Below are positions 42,572 to 52,365 of a stretch of 64,000 nt of DNA, piece after piece. The translations under genes were made by a program, and so were the position numbers. The stretch comes from Corynebacterium flavescens (GTDB lineage: Bacteria; Actinomycetota; Actinomycetes; Mycobacteriales; Mycobacteriaceae), in NCBI RefSeq assembly GCF_008693105.1, contig NZ_VXKK01000026.1, positions 233,760-297,759 of the forward strand. The letters are read 5' to 3'. Positions within the stretch are counted from its first letter, which is position 1; each line of letters begins with the position of its first letter. A model generated the notes under the pieces. The model saw only the letters and a program-made list of their open reading frames with translations. It was not told the DNA's origin and ran no database searches.

Positions 42572-43309
42572 TTAGGCGATGAGCACTTCGGCGGAGTTAC
42601 CGCCACTGCATACGATGAGTCCGCGAGCCTGCGTTGTACAAGACATATCGTAGGCCTCGTTGGTTGCGGGACTCGTAGCCGTGACCGTCATGGGCAGCAT
42701 TGAACGCAGTGAGGCGCTGGGCTGACCAGCCTGCGCGATGAGTGCCGCTCCGACCGCGTTGGCGAACCCGCAGCTGGTTTGTCCGTTGCCAGACATGATG
42801 AAGCCAATGCCATAGCCATTGCCCATGGTGCACATGGTTGCCGCGCGACCTTCGACGCTGACGGGGAATCCTGCAGCCTGGTCGCCGGGGACGGCGGACT
42901 TGATCTCTTCGCGCAGGCCCGTGCCATCATCGGCAGCGGCGGGCGCGCCGAGGCTTTGCTCAAGCACGGGATTTTCTGCACCTGCTGCACCTGTACCAGG
43001 CGCTTGCTCTCCCAGCGTGGGTTGTGGGGCGTGTGCCATGGAGTCGCTACCTTGTTGGCGCAGTGCATCGAAGCCGTTGATGGCTTGCTGCTCGCCAGGC
43101 GTTTCCGCAGCGGGCGTGCTGTTTTCTGCGCTAAGGGCGCTGGTGGCTGAAGTGGGGCCGGAGGCGTTCTGGGAGGTCGAAGAGCAGGCTCCCAGAGCCA
43201 ATAGGGAAACGGCTCCCAGCAATAACAGCGCCGTGGACGTCCCCGTCCCGCGGCGGTGGGGCCGCACGTGGGCAGGGACGTCGGTGAAGTGACTGTTATA
43301 GAGTTCCAT
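42572..43309 (-). CDS. Secreted lipoprotein, unknown function
   Basis: A 245-aa protein with a lipobox: a hydrophobic run ending LLALGAC, preceded by a basic stretch (RPHRRGTG). The next 90 residues are Ser/Thr/Ala/Pro-rich and likely disordered. The C-terminal 110 residues form a small domain with cysteines (TMCTMGNGYG, QTSCGFAN, MSCTTQ), suggesting two disulphides. ATG 43309 gives a long leader; GTG 43267 is an alternative. Not assigned to a family. Confidence 0.65.
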   Translation of the reverse strand: MELYNSHFTDVPAHVRPHRRGTGTSTALLLLGAVSLLALGACSSTSQNASGPTSATSALSAENSTPAAETPGEQQAINGFDALRQQGSDSMAHAPQPTLGEQAPGTGAAGAENPVLEQSLGAPAAADDGTGLREEIKSAVPGDQAAGFPVSVEGRAATMCTMGNGYGIGFIMSGNGQTSCGFANAVGAALIAQAGQPSASLRSMLPMTVTATSPATNEAYDMSCTTQARGLIVCSGGNSAEVLIA

Positions 43310-43357
43310 GCCTCCACCCTATAGGTCTAGTGGAGATAGAGGAACCTTAATGGGGGA

Positions 43358-43654
43358 TTAGTGCTCGTCGTAGTGGCCGTGGTCTGCGGCGTGGCGGTGG
43401 CCATGGTGGATGTGGTCCACGTGGTCGCCGTGGGGAACAGCTACGTGTCCGCACCCCAGTCCGTGCACGTGGTCACCGTGATCCTCTGCGAGGGTGTGCG
43501 CGGAGGTCTCGCACTCGTCCCAGTGGCCCTCGTGCTCGCGGTGGATGTGGCCGTCATGCACGTAGTCGGTGTGGTCGCCGTGCTGGAAGGCAACGTGGCC
43601 GCAACCTGCGCCGTGGACGTGCTCGTGGTGGGGGTGGATGGTATGGGTGGTCAT
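43358..43654 (-). CDS. Histidine-rich metal-binding protein
   Basis: A 98-aa protein with about 30 histidines. Two near-identical blocks (HEHVHGAGCGHVAFQHGDHTD and DHVHGLGCGHVAVPHGDHVD) alternate with HDGHIHREH-like stretches, giving an approximate internal duplication. Cys in GCGH together with His clusters is a likely zinc or nickel binding site. No signal peptide. Similar proteins occur near zinc-regulated genes in corynebacteria. A zinc buffer or chaperone is plausible. The upstream promoter overlaps a Zur-like half-palindrome. Confidence 0.75.
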   Translation of the reverse strand: MTTHTIHPHHEHVHGAGCGHVAFQHGDHTDYVHDGHIHREHEGHWDECETSAHTLAEDHGDHVHGLGCGHVAVPHGDHVDHIHHGHRHAADHGHYDEH

Positions 43655-43700
43655 GGGTGAACTCTTTCTTGGTGGAGGGGCTGCTGCACTGCATCCTCAT

Positions 43701-43720
43701 AGTGCTGCACAGTGCTGCAC
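43701..43720. repeat. Tandem 10-bp repeat
   Basis: AGTGCTGCAC occurs twice in direct succession. Each unit holds the short palindrome GTGC-T-GCAC. It lies in the 5' untranslated region of the histidine-rich gene, just downstream of its predicted promoter, so a regulatory role is possible. Confidence 0.6.
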
Positions 43721-43722
43721 AT

Positions 43723-43766
43723 TTTCAAAACACTTTCATTAAACAACGTTTTCAATTGAGTTTCAA
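43723..43766 (-). promoter_or_regulatory. Promoter with Zur-like site before His-rich gene
   Basis: On the minus strand TTGAAA (43761-43766) and TTTAAT (43738-43743) are 17 bases apart, a good promoter. A site reading TAATGAAAGTGTTTTGAAA (43723-43741) overlaps the -10; its left half agrees with Zur boxes of the TGAAAATGATTTTCA kind, the right half only partly. Confidence 0.4.
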
Positions 43767-43908
43767 CAAGAGGGATAAATCTATCGCTTGTTTCTGGAGA
43801 GGCGGGGCGAGTCTTGACGTTTGCGATGTGCAGAATCCGTGACGTTTGTGGCGCAAGTGGTTGTCGTTAATGATCTCTAGGGGCATTTCGGGATATGTTG
43901 AAGGGGTG

Positions 43909-44751
43909 ATGACTTCTAAACCGCTTTCTTTATCGCGCCGCCTGCGCGCCGCCGCTTCTGTGTTTGCTGGGGCCGCGCTGGCCGTGGCCGGCACTCTTGC
44001 AGGTCAGGCCGTCGCCCAGGCTGCCCCTGCTGCTACGGTGACTCAAGGTCAAATGATCATGACCGCTGAGGGCTCTACCTGTACCGTCGGCTACGTCGAG
44101 GCAGACCGCGCGTGGACCGCTGCACACTGCGGACTTTCCGGCCAGCAGATGTATGCAGAGGATGGCACTCACCTCGGCACACTGCGCTGGCTGAAGCCTT
44201 CGGGCGCCGCCGGGCAGGACATTGCCTACATTCAATTCGCTGCCGGAACGGTTAGCGGCGGCAATCCCAAGACAGGGGATGGCATCAACCCCGTGCCGCC
44301 GACAGGGACGCAGATCTGCGTCGACGGACGTCGTACTGGTAAGGACTGCGCCACTACCGTTGACAGGCTGCGGGGAGCGGACCCAGGTATGAACTTTGCG
44401 GACCCGCTGCCCAAGCTCAATGGCGATAGCGGCTCCGGGGTAAAGGTTCCTGGTCAGTCCGGGGTGGTTGGCATCTACCAAGGCGCGACCTACCTGAGCA
44501 GTGGCCAGGCCCACCGGGAGCTTTCTAACTACGCCCGCATGCCAGATGCAGGAGAACTGGCCAGCTTGCGCCACCAGGGCTACGTGCCGCGTAAAGCTAA
44601 CCTGCCCCGCACCGTGACCCCCATCGAGTTGCCGGGTCTGCAGGTGCGAGAGCTGCAGGAGCAGGCCGAGGGACTCGTCACCACGAGTAGTGAGGGCCCG
44701 GGCTGGGATAGCGTGCGCGGAATTGCGCTCAACTACGGTGTAGTCCTCTAA
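43909..44751 (+). CDS. Secreted trypsin-like serine protease
   Basis: A 280-aa exported protease of the S1 family. A signal peptide (SRRLRAAASVFAGAALAVAGTLAGQ ending AQAA) is followed by a chymotrypsin fold with the catalytic triad: His in TAAHC, Asp in GQDIAYI and Ser in GDSGSG. An AAHC cysteine and later ICVDG/DCAT cysteines may form disulphides. ATG 43909 (after GAAGGGG) is chosen; the open frame begins at 43846. The HD gene starts three bases after the stop. Confidence 0.88.
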   Translation: MTSKPLSLSRRLRAAASVFAGAALAVAGTLAGQAVAQAAPAATVTQGQMIMTAEGSTCTVGYVEADRAWTAAHCGLSGQQMYAEDGTHLGTLRWLKPSGAAGQDIAYIQFAAGTVSGGNPKTGDGINPVPPTGTQICVDGRRTGKDCATTVDRLRGADPGMNFADPLPKLNGDSGSGVKVPGQSGVVGIYQGATYLSSGQAHRELSNYARMPDAGELASLRHQGYVPRKANLPRTVTPIELPGLQVRELQEQAEGLVTTSSEGPGWDSVRGIALNYGVVL

Positions 44752-44754
44752 ACA

Positions 44755-45366
44755 ATGCGCTCGCCCGCTGCTGGCGCTGGCGCTGTGACCAGCCGTGAGG
44801 TTTTCAGCCCGCGTCTGGTGCGGGCTTTTCGCGCGGCTGCCCGCGCACATGCAGGCCAGCTGCGTAAGGGAACGGACATTCCTTATATAGAGCACCCTTG
44901 TGCCGTGATGTATGTAGCCAGTAGGCAGAGTCTGCCTGAAGAGATCCGCGAGGATGTCCTTATAGCCTGCCTGCTTCACGACGTCGTGGAGGACGCCCCA
45001 GAGGTACTTCCCGCAGATCGCCTGCGCGCCGAGTTTGGCGAGCGCGTGTGGCGTTTTGTCAGCGAGGTGACGAAGGATGATTCGCTGCCCAGCTGGCAAG
45101 ATCGAGCTGAGCACTATCTTGCCCGCTTGGAGGGGGCTGAACTCGGTTCCGTTATCGTTGCCGCCTGCGACAAGCTGCATAATCTTTCGGAGATTATCGA
45201 GGATCACGGCCTAGTGGGCCCGGAGATTTGGGGGCGCTTCAAGCGCGGGAAAGCATCCCAGCAGTGGTGGTATGGCGAGGTTCTCAACGTCGTCGCCAAG
45301 CGCTGCCCGCAACTGGAATTGCTTGATGAGTACCGGCGGAAGTTGGAGATATTGCGATCGCTCTAG
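44755..45366 (+). CDS. HD-domain hydrolase (RelA/SpoT hydrolase-like)
   Basis: A 203-aa stand-alone HD phosphohydrolase resembling the hydrolase domain of RelA/SpoT and the small alarmone hydrolases. AHAGQLRKGTDIPYIEHP holds the first His, ACLLHDVVED is the HD motif, and ACDKLHNL the second metal-binding Asp. It may degrade (p)ppGpp or a related nucleotide. ATG 44755 or GTG 44785 are possible starts. It converges on ltbR with a four-base overlap of the stops. Confidence 0.82.
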   Translation: MRSPAAGAGAVTSREVFSPRLVRAFRAAARAHAGQLRKGTDIPYIEHPCAVMYVASRQSLPEEIREDVLIACLLHDVVEDAPEVLPADRLRAEFGERVWRFVSEVTKDDSLPSWQDRAEHYLARLEGAELGSVIVAACDKLHNLSEIIEDHGLVGPEIWGRFKRGKASQQWWYGEVLNVVAKRCPQLELLDEYRRKLEILRSL

Positions 45367-46052
45367 ACGCGCAACTTGTTGCCGAGTTCCTGGGCGGCAT
45401 CGGTGACCAGCTTGGCGTATTTTGCCGAGGGAGAGGGGCGGAAGCGCTCCACGGAACCGGAGATGGAAAGCACGGCCAGGAGGTTTCCGCCCGGATCGAA
45501 TACGGGCGCGGACACTGAAGCGAGCCCCGACTCGCGTTCCTCCATGGATTCGGAATAACCCTTGGTCCGCGCGGCCGAGACATCTTGGGCGCTAAAGGCA
45601 GCGCCCGTGGTGTCGACTCCGCCGAAGGCCGCGAAGATTCGCGACGCTGAGCCGGAGGTAAGCGGGAGTTGGCGGCCGACCGGAACCACGTTGTGGAGGC
45701 CGGACTCCGGCTCGCGGGAGGCAATGCAGGTGCGGAACTTGCCAGATTGTTGGTACAGCTGGATGGACTCGCCCGTGGTGGCCAGCATTCTATCCATGAC
45801 GGGGCCGGCGGCCTCGAGGAGGTGGCTGCGGTTGCCGGGTAGTGCCGGGCCAGCGCCCCATTTGCCCTCGGGGGTGCGGGTGAGGATGCGGTGGGCCTCA
45901 AGCGCGGTGGCGAGGCGGTGAGCGGTGGCGCGTGGCAGCCCGGTGGCCTCGCAGAGCTCGTTGAGGCTGGACGGCCGGTTCGCGGCGGTCATCATGATCG
46001 CCACGGCTCGGTCAAGTACCTTGATTCCGGAAACTGCGCTATACTCTCCCAT
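45363..46052 (-). CDS. ltbR: IclR-family regulator, LtbR-like
   Basis: An IclR regulator of about 229 aa: winged helix at the start (SSLNELCEATGLPRATAHRLATAL), effector-binding domain after residue 80. Its position divergent from leuCD is that of LtbR of C. glutamicum, which represses leuB, leuCD and trp genes. ATG 46052 (MGEYSAVSGIKVLD) is used; the frame extends 12 codons into the shared promoter region. The 51-base gap to leuC holds CATACAGTGAAATC, a plausible operator. Orthology rests on synteny and fold. Confidence 0.85.
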   Translation of the reverse strand: MGEYSAVSGIKVLDRAVAIMMTAANRPSSLNELCEATGLPRATAHRLATALEAHRILTRTPEGKWGAGPALPGNRSHLLEAAGPVMDRMLATTGESIQLYQQSGKFRTCIASREPESGLHNVVPVGRQLPLTSGSASRIFAAFGGVDTTGAAFSAQDVSAARTKGYSESMEERESGLASVSAPVFDPGGNLLAVLSISGSVERFRPSPSAKYAKLVTDAAQELGNKLRV

Positions 46053-46103
46053 ACAGTGAAATCTACGTCCCAATTTATGAGATTTCAAGTGGAGTGAATA
46101 ACT

Positions 46104-47522
46104 ATGAGCGAAAACCTAACCCTAGCCGAGAAAGTCTGGCGCGATCATATCGTGAAGAAAGGGGAGAACGGTGCACCCGATCTCCTCTACATCGACTTTC
46201 AACTTCTGCACGAAGTTACCAGCCCGCAGGCTTTCGACGGCCTGCGCATGACCGGGCGCAGCATGCGCCACCCCGAACTGCACCTGGCCACCGAGGATCA
46301 CAATGTCCCCACCCTGGGCATTAAGACCGGAAACCTGCTGGAAATCAAAGACGAGATTTCGCGCACGCAGGTCTCTACCCTGCGCAAGAATTGCGCGGAG
46401 TTTGGCGTGCGCCTGCACTCTATGGGGGATGCCCAGCAGGGCATCGTCCACACCGTCGGACCGCAGCTGGGTATCACCCAGCCCGGCATGACCATTGTCT
46501 GCGGTGATTCCCATACCTCGACGCACGGGGCCTTTGGCTCCATTGCCATGGGCATTGGCACCTCCGAGGTCGAGCACGTCATGGCCACGCAGACGCTGTC
46601 CCTTAAGCCTTTCAAGACCATGGCCATAGAGGTCACCGGCGAACTGGGCCCAGGGGTCTCCGCCAAGGACCTCATCCTGGCCATCATCGCCAAGATTGGC
46701 ACCGGCGGCGGCCAGGGCCACATCATCGAATATCGAGGCGAGGCCATCCGCAAGATGTCGATGGAAGCCCGCATGACCATCTGCAACATGTCCATCGAGG
46801 CAGGCGCTCGCGCCGGCATGGTCGCCCCAGACCAGACCACCTTTGACTACGTGGAGGGCCGCGAGTTTGCGCCGAAGGGCGCGGACTGGGACGCGGCGGT
46901 GGATTATTGGAAGACCCTGCCCACCGACGAAGGTGCGGTCTTTGACACCGTGGTAGAGATTGACGGCCCCGCGCTGACGCCTTTTGTGACCTGGGGTACC
47001 AACCCGGGTCAGGGCTTGCCGCTGGGAGCGAACGTGCCTGATCCAGAGGACTTTGCGGACGATAACGCCAAGGAAGCCACGCGCAAGGCGCTTGAGTACA
47101 TGGATCTCAAGCCCGGCACACCGTTGCGTGACATTGCCATCGATACCGTATTCCTCGGTTCGTGCACCAATGCCCGCATCGAGGATCTGCGCGCCGCTGC
47201 CGAGGTAGTCAAGGGCCGCGCCATCGCAGAGAACACCCGCATGATCGTCGTGCCTTCTTCCGCCGTGGTTAAGGAAGAAGCTGAGGAAGAAGGCTTGGAT
47301 GAGATCTTCCGCGCCTTCGGCGCCGAGTGGCGTACTGCCGGGTGCTCGATGTGCCTGGGCATGAACCCGGATCAGCTTAAGCCGGGAGAGCGCTCCGCAT
47401 CGACGTCTAACCGTAACTTTGAGGGACGACAGGGGCCGGGCGGGCGTACCCACTTGGTCTCGCCTGAGGTCGCCGCAGCTACTGCGGTTACCGGGCACTT
47501 GGCCGCCCCGATGGATCTATAA
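46104..47522 (+). CDS. leuC: 3-isopropylmalate dehydratase large subunit
   Basis: The large subunit of isopropylmalate isomerase, which converts 2- to 3-isopropylmalate in leucine synthesis. The [4Fe-4S] cysteines are in [10 protein letters not shown] and CSMCLGMN (C-x2-C). [20 protein letters not shown] is the aconitase signature. The length of 472 aa is normal. GTGGAG 11 bases before ATG 46104. It is followed by leuD after 26 bases and is probably repressed by the divergent LtbR. Confidence 0.97.
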   Translation: MSENLTLAEKVWRDHIVKKGENGAPDLLYIDFQLLHEVTSPQAFDGLRMTGRSMRHPELHLATEDHNVPTLGIKTGNLLEIKDEISRTQVSTLRKNCAEFGVRLHSMGDAQQGIVHTVGPQLGITQPGMTIVCGDSHTSTHGAFGSIAMGIGTSEVEHVMATQTLSLKPFKTMAIEVTGELGPGVSAKDLILAIIAKIGTGGGQGHIIEYRGEAIRKMSMEARMTICNMSIEAGARAGMVAPDQTTFDYVEGREFAPKGADWDAAVDYWKTLPTDEGAVFDTVVEIDGPALTPFVTWGTNPGQGLPLGANVPDPEDFADDNAKEATRKALEYMDLKPGTPLRDIAIDTVFLGSCTNARIEDLRAAAEVVKGRAIAENTRMIVVPSSAVVKEEAEEEGLDEIFRAFGAEWRTAGCSMCLGMNPDQLKPGERSASTSNRNFEGRQGPGGRTHLVSPEVAAATAVTGHLAAPMDL

Positions 47523-47548
47523 GGAAAGCAGAGGGAGAGAAGAATACA

Positions 47549-48139
47549 ATGGAGAAATTCGTCACCCACACCGGCGTCGGAGTTCCGCTGCGCGCCTCCA
47601 ACGTGGATACCGACCAGATCATTCCGGCCCGCTACCTCAAGTCCGTCAAGCGCACAGGCTTTGCAGAGGGCCTATTTTCCAACTGGCGCTCCGATCCGCA
47701 TTTCATTCTCAACCGAGAGCCCTTCAAGGAAGGTTCCGTGCTCTTTGCCGGGCGGGACTTTGGTACCGGCTCCTCGCGTGAGCACGCGGTGTGGGCGTTG
47801 AGTGAATATGGCTTCAAGGCCGTGTTCTCCTCGCGCTTCGCTGATATCTTCCGCGGTAACTCCGGCAAGGCCGGGCTATTGACCGGACTGATGGATCAGG
47901 AAGACATCGAGCTCATTTGGAAGCAGCTCGAGGCCGGGGAGACCGAGACCACGGTGGATCTCGATGCCCGCACCGTCAGCGTTGGCAACAGCACCTATAG
48001 CTTCGACATCGATGACTACACCCGCTGGCGCCTCATGGAGGGGCTGGATGATATCGGCCTGACCCTGCGCAACGAGGACGCCATCGAGGCCTACGAGGCC
48101 AAGCGGCCCTCCTTTAAGCCCGCTGTGCCGCGCGTTTAA
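47549..48139 (+). CDS. leuD: 3-isopropylmalate dehydratase small subunit
   Basis: The 196-aa small subunit that closes the isomerase active site. The N-terminus [28 protein letters not shown] and [13 protein letters not shown] are the LeuD signatures. It is co-transcribed with leuC; GGAGAG precedes the start. Its stop overlaps the convergent mutT1 stop by four bases. Confidence 0.97.
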   Translation: MEKFVTHTGVGVPLRASNVDTDQIIPARYLKSVKRTGFAEGLFSNWRSDPHFILNREPFKEGSVLFAGRDFGTGSSREHAVWALSEYGFKAVFSSRFADIFRGNSGKAGLLTGLMDQEDIELIWKQLEAGETETTVDLDARTVSVGNSTYSFDIDDYTRWRLMEGLDDIGLTLRNEDAIEAYEAKRPSFKPAVPRV

Positions 48140-49143
48140 CGCACTGGCAGGGGGCTGGCTAGATAGTCAGCCCCGGTGAGCTCCCCGCCGTTGAAAGAAA
48201 GCACCCACACGGATGCTTTCTTGAACTTGAGTTCTTCCAGATCGACCTTAAGGAAGGGCGGGTTGAGCTCAGCTATTATCCCCGGAATGGTCTCGCCTTG
48301 GCTGACAATGACGGGCACACCGCCGCCGCTGGCCACTCGGTCAAAAGCTGCAATTGCTCCCTGCCTGTTATTGGCCCAGGCCTCATCGCCAAAGTTGATA
48401 TTGACCGCGATATCCATGCCCAGCTCATCAGCCAAGGGGGCTGCGGTTTGCTGGCAACGCTGCGGCTGCGCGGAATAAATTACAGTCGGGTGGAACGGGG
48501 CCAACAAGGGCACGAGCATCTCGGCCTGACGGCGTCCCTTCTTATCTAGGGGGCGCAGATCATCGGAACCTTCCCACTTCTTCCGTTCATGGGCACGCGC
48601 ATGGCGGACGTAGAGCACCCGCGTCGTGGGAGCTAGACGCAGGCGCTTCTTAGCCTTGGCCAAGACCTCAGTGTCAACCTCATAGGACAAAAGTTGCGGG
48701 GCTTCGTCGATGCCAACCCAGCGCAGCTCGTCCGTCTCGCTGTTTTGGGCAAAGGAACCCTCTAGCACGCGCGCCATCCAGTAGTAAACCACCTTGGTTC
48801 GGCCTTGGACGGGATAAGTAACCTTCCCAATGAGCTTGCCTAGACGGACCGAGTATCCGGTTTCTTCGAAGATCTCGCGCGCTGCTGTGGCAGGCAGAGA
48901 TTCTCCAGGATCTACTTTGCCCTTGGGCAAGGACCAATCGTCATAGTGCGGGCGGTGAATGAGTGCGAACTCGGGGTCCTGGGGGTCCCCGCGCCACAGC
49001 ACGGCACCGGCAGCCAGCGTGGTGCGGGTGAACTCGTGAGCCGGATCCGGCGGGACCTCTTGATGGCGCCCTGAGATGAAGACCTCGGGGCGGGCATCCT
49101 TGTCAGTTTCGTGCATGTTCTTTGGGTTCGGGCCCTTGGCCAT
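48136..49143 (-). CDS. mutT1: MutT1-type Nudix hydrolase fused to a histidine phosphatase
   Basis: A two-domain sanitation enzyme as in mycobacterial MutT1. The N-terminal Nudix domain (about residues 30-160) contains the full Nudix box [23 protein letters not shown] with REIFEE. The C-terminal domain begins [14 protein letters not shown], the RH active site of the histidine phosphatase superfamily. The Nudix half hydrolyses 8-oxo-GTP type nucleotides, the other half is thought to remove pyrophosphate. AAGGAG five bases before ATG 49143 fixes the start; the frame is open 53 codons further. Confidence 0.93.
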   Translation of the reverse strand: MAKGPNPKNMHETDKDARPEVFISGRHQEVPPDPAHEFTRTTLAAGAVLWRGDPQDPEFALIHRPHYDDWSLPKGKVDPGESLPATAAREIFEETGYSVRLGKLIGKVTYPVQGRTKVVYYWMARVLEGSFAQNSETDELRWVGIDEAPQLLSYEVDTEVLAKAKKRLRLAPTTRVLYVRHARAHERKKWEGSDDLRPLDKKGRRQAEMLVPLLAPFHPTVIYSAQPQRCQQTAAPLADELGMDIAVNINFGDEAWANNRQGAIAAFDRVASGGGVPVIVSQGETIPGIIAELNPPFLKVDLEELKFKKASVWVLSFNGGELTGADYLASPLPVR

Positions 49144-49343
49144 GGCGCTCCTTGTCGGTGTTTGTTCTCGCCGCCCCATTTTTCTCCGAATCGCGGCATA
49201 TTGCATCTGCACGCGCCGAAGTGCGGGCACATGCTCGACAATAGCTAGTTTCGCTGCCCCAATAAGCCTGCATGCTTTAATGGGGGACGGACATTGTGAC
49301 AATCGACATTGTGAGAATCAAAACGTGAGGACGTGAGCACTAG

Positions 49344-50342
49344 ATGTTAAAAGTGGCCGTGATGGGTGCAGGATCATGGGGGACGACCCTGGCTAAGGTC
49401 TTTGCAGATGCCGGAAACGATGTCACCTTGTGGGCTCGGCGTCCCGAGCTGGCTGCTGCCATCAATGACACACATTGCAACGTGGACTACCTGCCGGATT
49501 TTCAGCTTCCTAGCACCATTTCAGCAACCACGGACCCGGGCGCAGCTTTGGAGAGTGCAGAGATTGTGATCTTCGGCGTGCCTTCACAGACGCTGCGTTC
49601 CAACCTCGAACAGTGGGCGGGAATGCTCCCACCCGATGCCACCTTGGTCTCTATTTCGAAGGGTATTGAGACTTCGACTCTGCAGCGTATGAGTGAGGTT
49701 ATCGCGGATGTGACGGGCGCAGAAGCCTCGCGCATCGCCGTGTTGTCTGGCCCCAACCTCGCGAAGGAAATCATCGAGGAGCAGCCCGCGGCAACAGTCA
49801 TCGCCTGCCCCGACGAAAGGCGCGCACGCCAGGTCCAAACGGCCGTGGCTACCGCGTATCTGCGGCCCTATACCAACGTCGATGTGGTTGGCGCTGAGAT
49901 CGGCGGAGCGTGCAAGAATGTCATTGCACTGGCCTGCGGCATGGCCGCGGGCAAGGGGTTGGGCAACAACACTCTGGCCACGGTCATCACTCGCGGGCTG
50001 GCGGAGATTACCCGTTTGGGAGTGGCCCTTGGCGCCGAGCCGTTTACCTTTTCCGGGTTGGCGGGTCTAGGGGACCTGGTGGCAACGTGCAATTCCACGC
50101 TCTCACGCAATCGCACCTTCGGCTACCGTCTCGGTCAAGGCGGCACCCTAGAAGAGGCCACCGCGGCGACGCATGGACAGGTTGCCGAGGGAGTCATTTC
50201 CTCGGAGTCCGTGTTCAGGCTGGCGCGCACCGCTGGGGTGGAGATGCCGATTACCGAGGCGGTCTTTGGCGTGTGCCATCGCGGGGTCAAGGTCGACGAT
50301 ATGGTGGTTGCTTTGATGGGTCGCACCAAGAAGGCGGAGTAG
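49344..50342 (+). CDS. gpsA: Glycerol-3-phosphate dehydrogenase [NAD(P)+]
   Basis: Reduces dihydroxyacetone phosphate to sn-glycerol 3-phosphate, the backbone for phospholipids. The 332-aa protein begins with the Rossmann [20 protein letters not shown], has KGIE (about residue 109), [10 protein letters not shown] and the active-site [21 protein letters not shown]. The C-terminal [13 protein letters not shown] binds the substrate. The frame starts at ATG 49344, and ddl follows after 23 bases, an arrangement common in corynebacteria. Confidence 0.96.
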   Translation: MLKVAVMGAGSWGTTLAKVFADAGNDVTLWARRPELAAAINDTHCNVDYLPDFQLPSTISATTDPGAALESAEIVIFGVPSQTLRSNLEQWAGMLPPDATLVSISKGIETSTLQRMSEVIADVTGAEASRIAVLSGPNLAKEIIEEQPAATVIACPDERRARQVQTAVATAYLRPYTNVDVVGAEIGGACKNVIALACGMAAGKGLGNNTLATVITRGLAEITRLGVALGAEPFTFSGLAGLGDLVATCNSTLSRNRTFGYRLGQGGTLEEATAATHGQVAEGVISSESVFRLARTAGVEMPITEAVFGVCHRGVKVDDMVVALMGRTKKAE

Positions 50343-50364
50343 CGCCGGGGTAGAGTTGAAGGCC

Positions 50365-51432
50365 ATGAACTCAAAGATCCGCGTGGCCGTCATCTACGGT
50401 GGCCGAAGCACCGAGCATTCCGTATCCTGCGTGTCGGCGGGGGCCATCATGGCCAACCTTGACCCCGCCAAATACGAGATCATCCCGATCGGGATCACCA
50501 AGGACGGCGCTTGGACGCAGGGCGTCACCAGTGGACTTGAGATCCACAACCGCATGCTGCCTGAGGTAGCAATGGGCGATGAGCTCACCCTCTCCCTCAA
50601 CCCTGCGACTAAAGGCACGTTCTATAACCTCAGCAAAGGTGGCGTGCACGCGCAAGTAGACGTTATCCTGCCGGTGTTGCACGGGCCATTCGGGGAGGAT
50701 GGCACCATCCAGGGTCTTTTTGAGCTCTCCGGCGTGCCCTACGCGGGCGCGGGCGTTCTCGCCTCCGCCGCCTCCATGGACAAGGAGTACACCAAGAAGC
50801 TGCTCGCAGCTGAAGGCATTCCGGTGGCTGCCCAGGTCGTGCTCACTGGTGCGCGCGAACTGCAAGAGGAAGAAAAGCACAGCCTAGGGCTGCCGGTTTT
50901 TGTTAAGCCGGCCCGTGGTGGCTCCTCCATTGGTGTCTCGCGGGTGAGTGACTGGAGCGAACTTGCCGCTGCCCTTGACGTGGCCTTTGCCACCGATAGC
51001 AAGGTCCTCATCGAGCCAGAGATTGTGGGACAAGAGGTAGAGATCGGGGTGCTCCAGTACGCTGATGGTTCCTTGCTGGCCTCGGAGCCGGCCCTGCTGG
51101 CTGGCATCGCAGACTCGGAAGACGGTTTCTACAGCTTCGACACCAAGTACTTGGATGATGTAGTCACGGCGCAGATCCCAGCTCCGCTGGAGCCTGCGGT
51201 GACACTCGAGATCAAAGAGATGGCGCTAGAGGCATTCCGCGCGCTCGATTGCGCGGGTCTTTCGCGCGTCGACTTCTTTGTCACCGAGTCCGGCGCCATA
51301 GTCAACGAAGTCAACACCTTCCCAGGATTCACCCCGATTTCGATGTACCCACAGGTGCTGGCGCATTCCGGAGTGGAGTACACCCGCCTGCTGGATTGCC
51401 TCATCGAGCAGGCGCTGGGCTCCGCAGCTTAA
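50365..51432 (+). CDS. ddl: D-alanine--D-alanine ligase
   Basis: Makes the D-Ala-D-Ala dipeptide of peptidoglycan. About 355 aa, ATP-grasp fold. GGRSTEHSVSCVS is the N-terminal signature, VLHGPFGEDGTIQG and MDKEYTKKLL follow, then KPARGGSSIGVSRV (phosphate-binding loop) and NEVNTFPGFTPISMYP (metal site). ATG 50365 is preceded by AAGG; a TTG three codons earlier is in frame. The stop overlaps the convergent DUF3515 gene by four bases. Confidence 0.95.
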   Translation: MNSKIRVAVIYGGRSTEHSVSCVSAGAIMANLDPAKYEIIPIGITKDGAWTQGVTSGLEIHNRMLPEVAMGDELTLSLNPATKGTFYNLSKGGVHAQVDVILPVLHGPFGEDGTIQGLFELSGVPYAGAGVLASAASMDKEYTKKLLAAEGIPVAAQVVLTGARELQEEEKHSLGLPVFVKPARGGSSIGVSRVSDWSELAAALDVAFATDSKVLIEPEIVGQEVEIGVLQYADGSLLASEPALLAGIADSEDGFYSFDTKYLDDVVTAQIPAPLEPAVTLEIKEMALEAFRALDCAGLSRVDFFVTESGAIVNEVNTFPGFTPISMYPQVLAHSGVEYTRLLDCLIEQALGSAA

Positions 51433-52337
51433 GCCTCCTGGGCCGGGGTATGCGCAGAGAGCACGTCGCTCAGGCGCACGAGCGCAGACCCAGCTACATC
51501 CTGCGGCGCATGGAGCGCTAGATCGTCTGCGCGCCCGAGGGCGAACCAAGTTCCTGCAGTGGTGCCCTCACCCAACGTCGTATCCTCGAACCAGGGAACG
51601 TCATTGACCTGCTGTAGCTGTACACCAGCGCGGTAGTTCTCCGGAGAGGCAATGCCGCAGCGCACGACGATCTCTTCGCGCCCAGGCGCCGACCACACGA
51701 AGGTATTCTTCTCGTTGATGTCCGTGCGCCGTTGATAGCCATCGGCCACAGAATCCGGCAGATTATCTTCCAGTTCGCCGCACATCGCATCTGGGCCCGC
51801 TGCAAGCTGCGACAGAGGGGCGGGCGCTGGGCTCGGGCTGCGCGAGTCAAGCTTGTCTAGCGCCGAATCGAGTCCAGAGGGGCGTGCATCATCAAAGGTG
51901 GTGACCGCCAGGGTAGGGAAGTGATCGGTGTTGTACCAGGTTGTCAGGGTAGATCCCGGCGTCATATCGCTGACCTCCAGCCAGCGGCTCCCGTCAATGT
52001 CCTGCGGCTGGGAGTAGGAAGTATATTGCAGGGGCAAATCCACCCCGCACCGCAAAGTGACCTCATCCGTAGACGTCGATGCCCAGGCTGCCACGCCGGC
52101 TGGCACAGGCTCAGCCACCTCGGCCCGGGGGTGTCCCATGAAATCGCTGGGAAGTGCATCGACGGCGCCGGAGCACTGGGGAGAATCGGCGAAGTCTGAC
52201 TTGATAGGGGAGATGGCGACAGGTGCCTTGGCCGTGTTTTCAAAGACGAACTTAGCGCCGAAAATTACCCCAAAGACTAACGCAATCGAGAGCCCAAGTG
52301 AGATATAGATTGCGGTGCGATTAAATTGGGTAGTCAT
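51429..52337 (-). CDS. DUF3515-family membrane-anchored protein
   Basis: A 302-aa protein with one N-terminal transmembrane helix (AIYISLGLSIALVFGVIFGAKFVF) and an outside domain. Two related halves, each about 110 residues, carry the DUF3515 pattern (PQCSGAVDALPSDFMGHPRAEV, CGVDLPLQY, and again MCGELEDNLPDSV, CGIASPENY). ATG 52337 is used; the frame to 52559 overlaps thiL and is not supported. The gene is common next to thiL and ddl in mycolata; function unknown. Confidence 0.85.
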   Translation of the reverse strand: MTTQFNRTAIYISLGLSIALVFGVIFGAKFVFENTAKAPVAISPIKSDFADSPQCSGAVDALPSDFMGHPRAEVAEPVPAGVAAWASTSTDEVTLRCGVDLPLQYTSYSQPQDIDGSRWLEVSDMTPGSTLTTWYNTDHFPTLAVTTFDDARPSGLDSALDKLDSRSPSPAPAPLSQLAAGPDAMCGELEDNLPDSVADGYQRRTDINEKNTFVWSAPGREEIVVRCGIASPENYRAGVQLQQVNDVPWFEDTTLGEGTTAGTWFALGRADDLALHAPQDVAGSALVRLSDVLSAHTPAQEA

Positions 52338-52365
52338 AAGCGCTAATAATATCGAAAGGTCACCC

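Noticed and set aside
43930..45207. 425-codon minus-strand frame over the protease and HD genes
   Set aside because: Spans two genes with clear catalytic motifs on the plus strand and has no family features.
46053..46103. Leucine attenuator before leuC
   Set aside because: The 51-base gap is too short and has no Leu-rich leader ORF or hairpins; control by LtbR fits better.
46122..47498. 458-codon open frame on the minus strand through leuC
   Set aside because: Mirror frame of a GC-rich core gene; leuC has all catalytic motifs and the antisense product has no recognisable domain.
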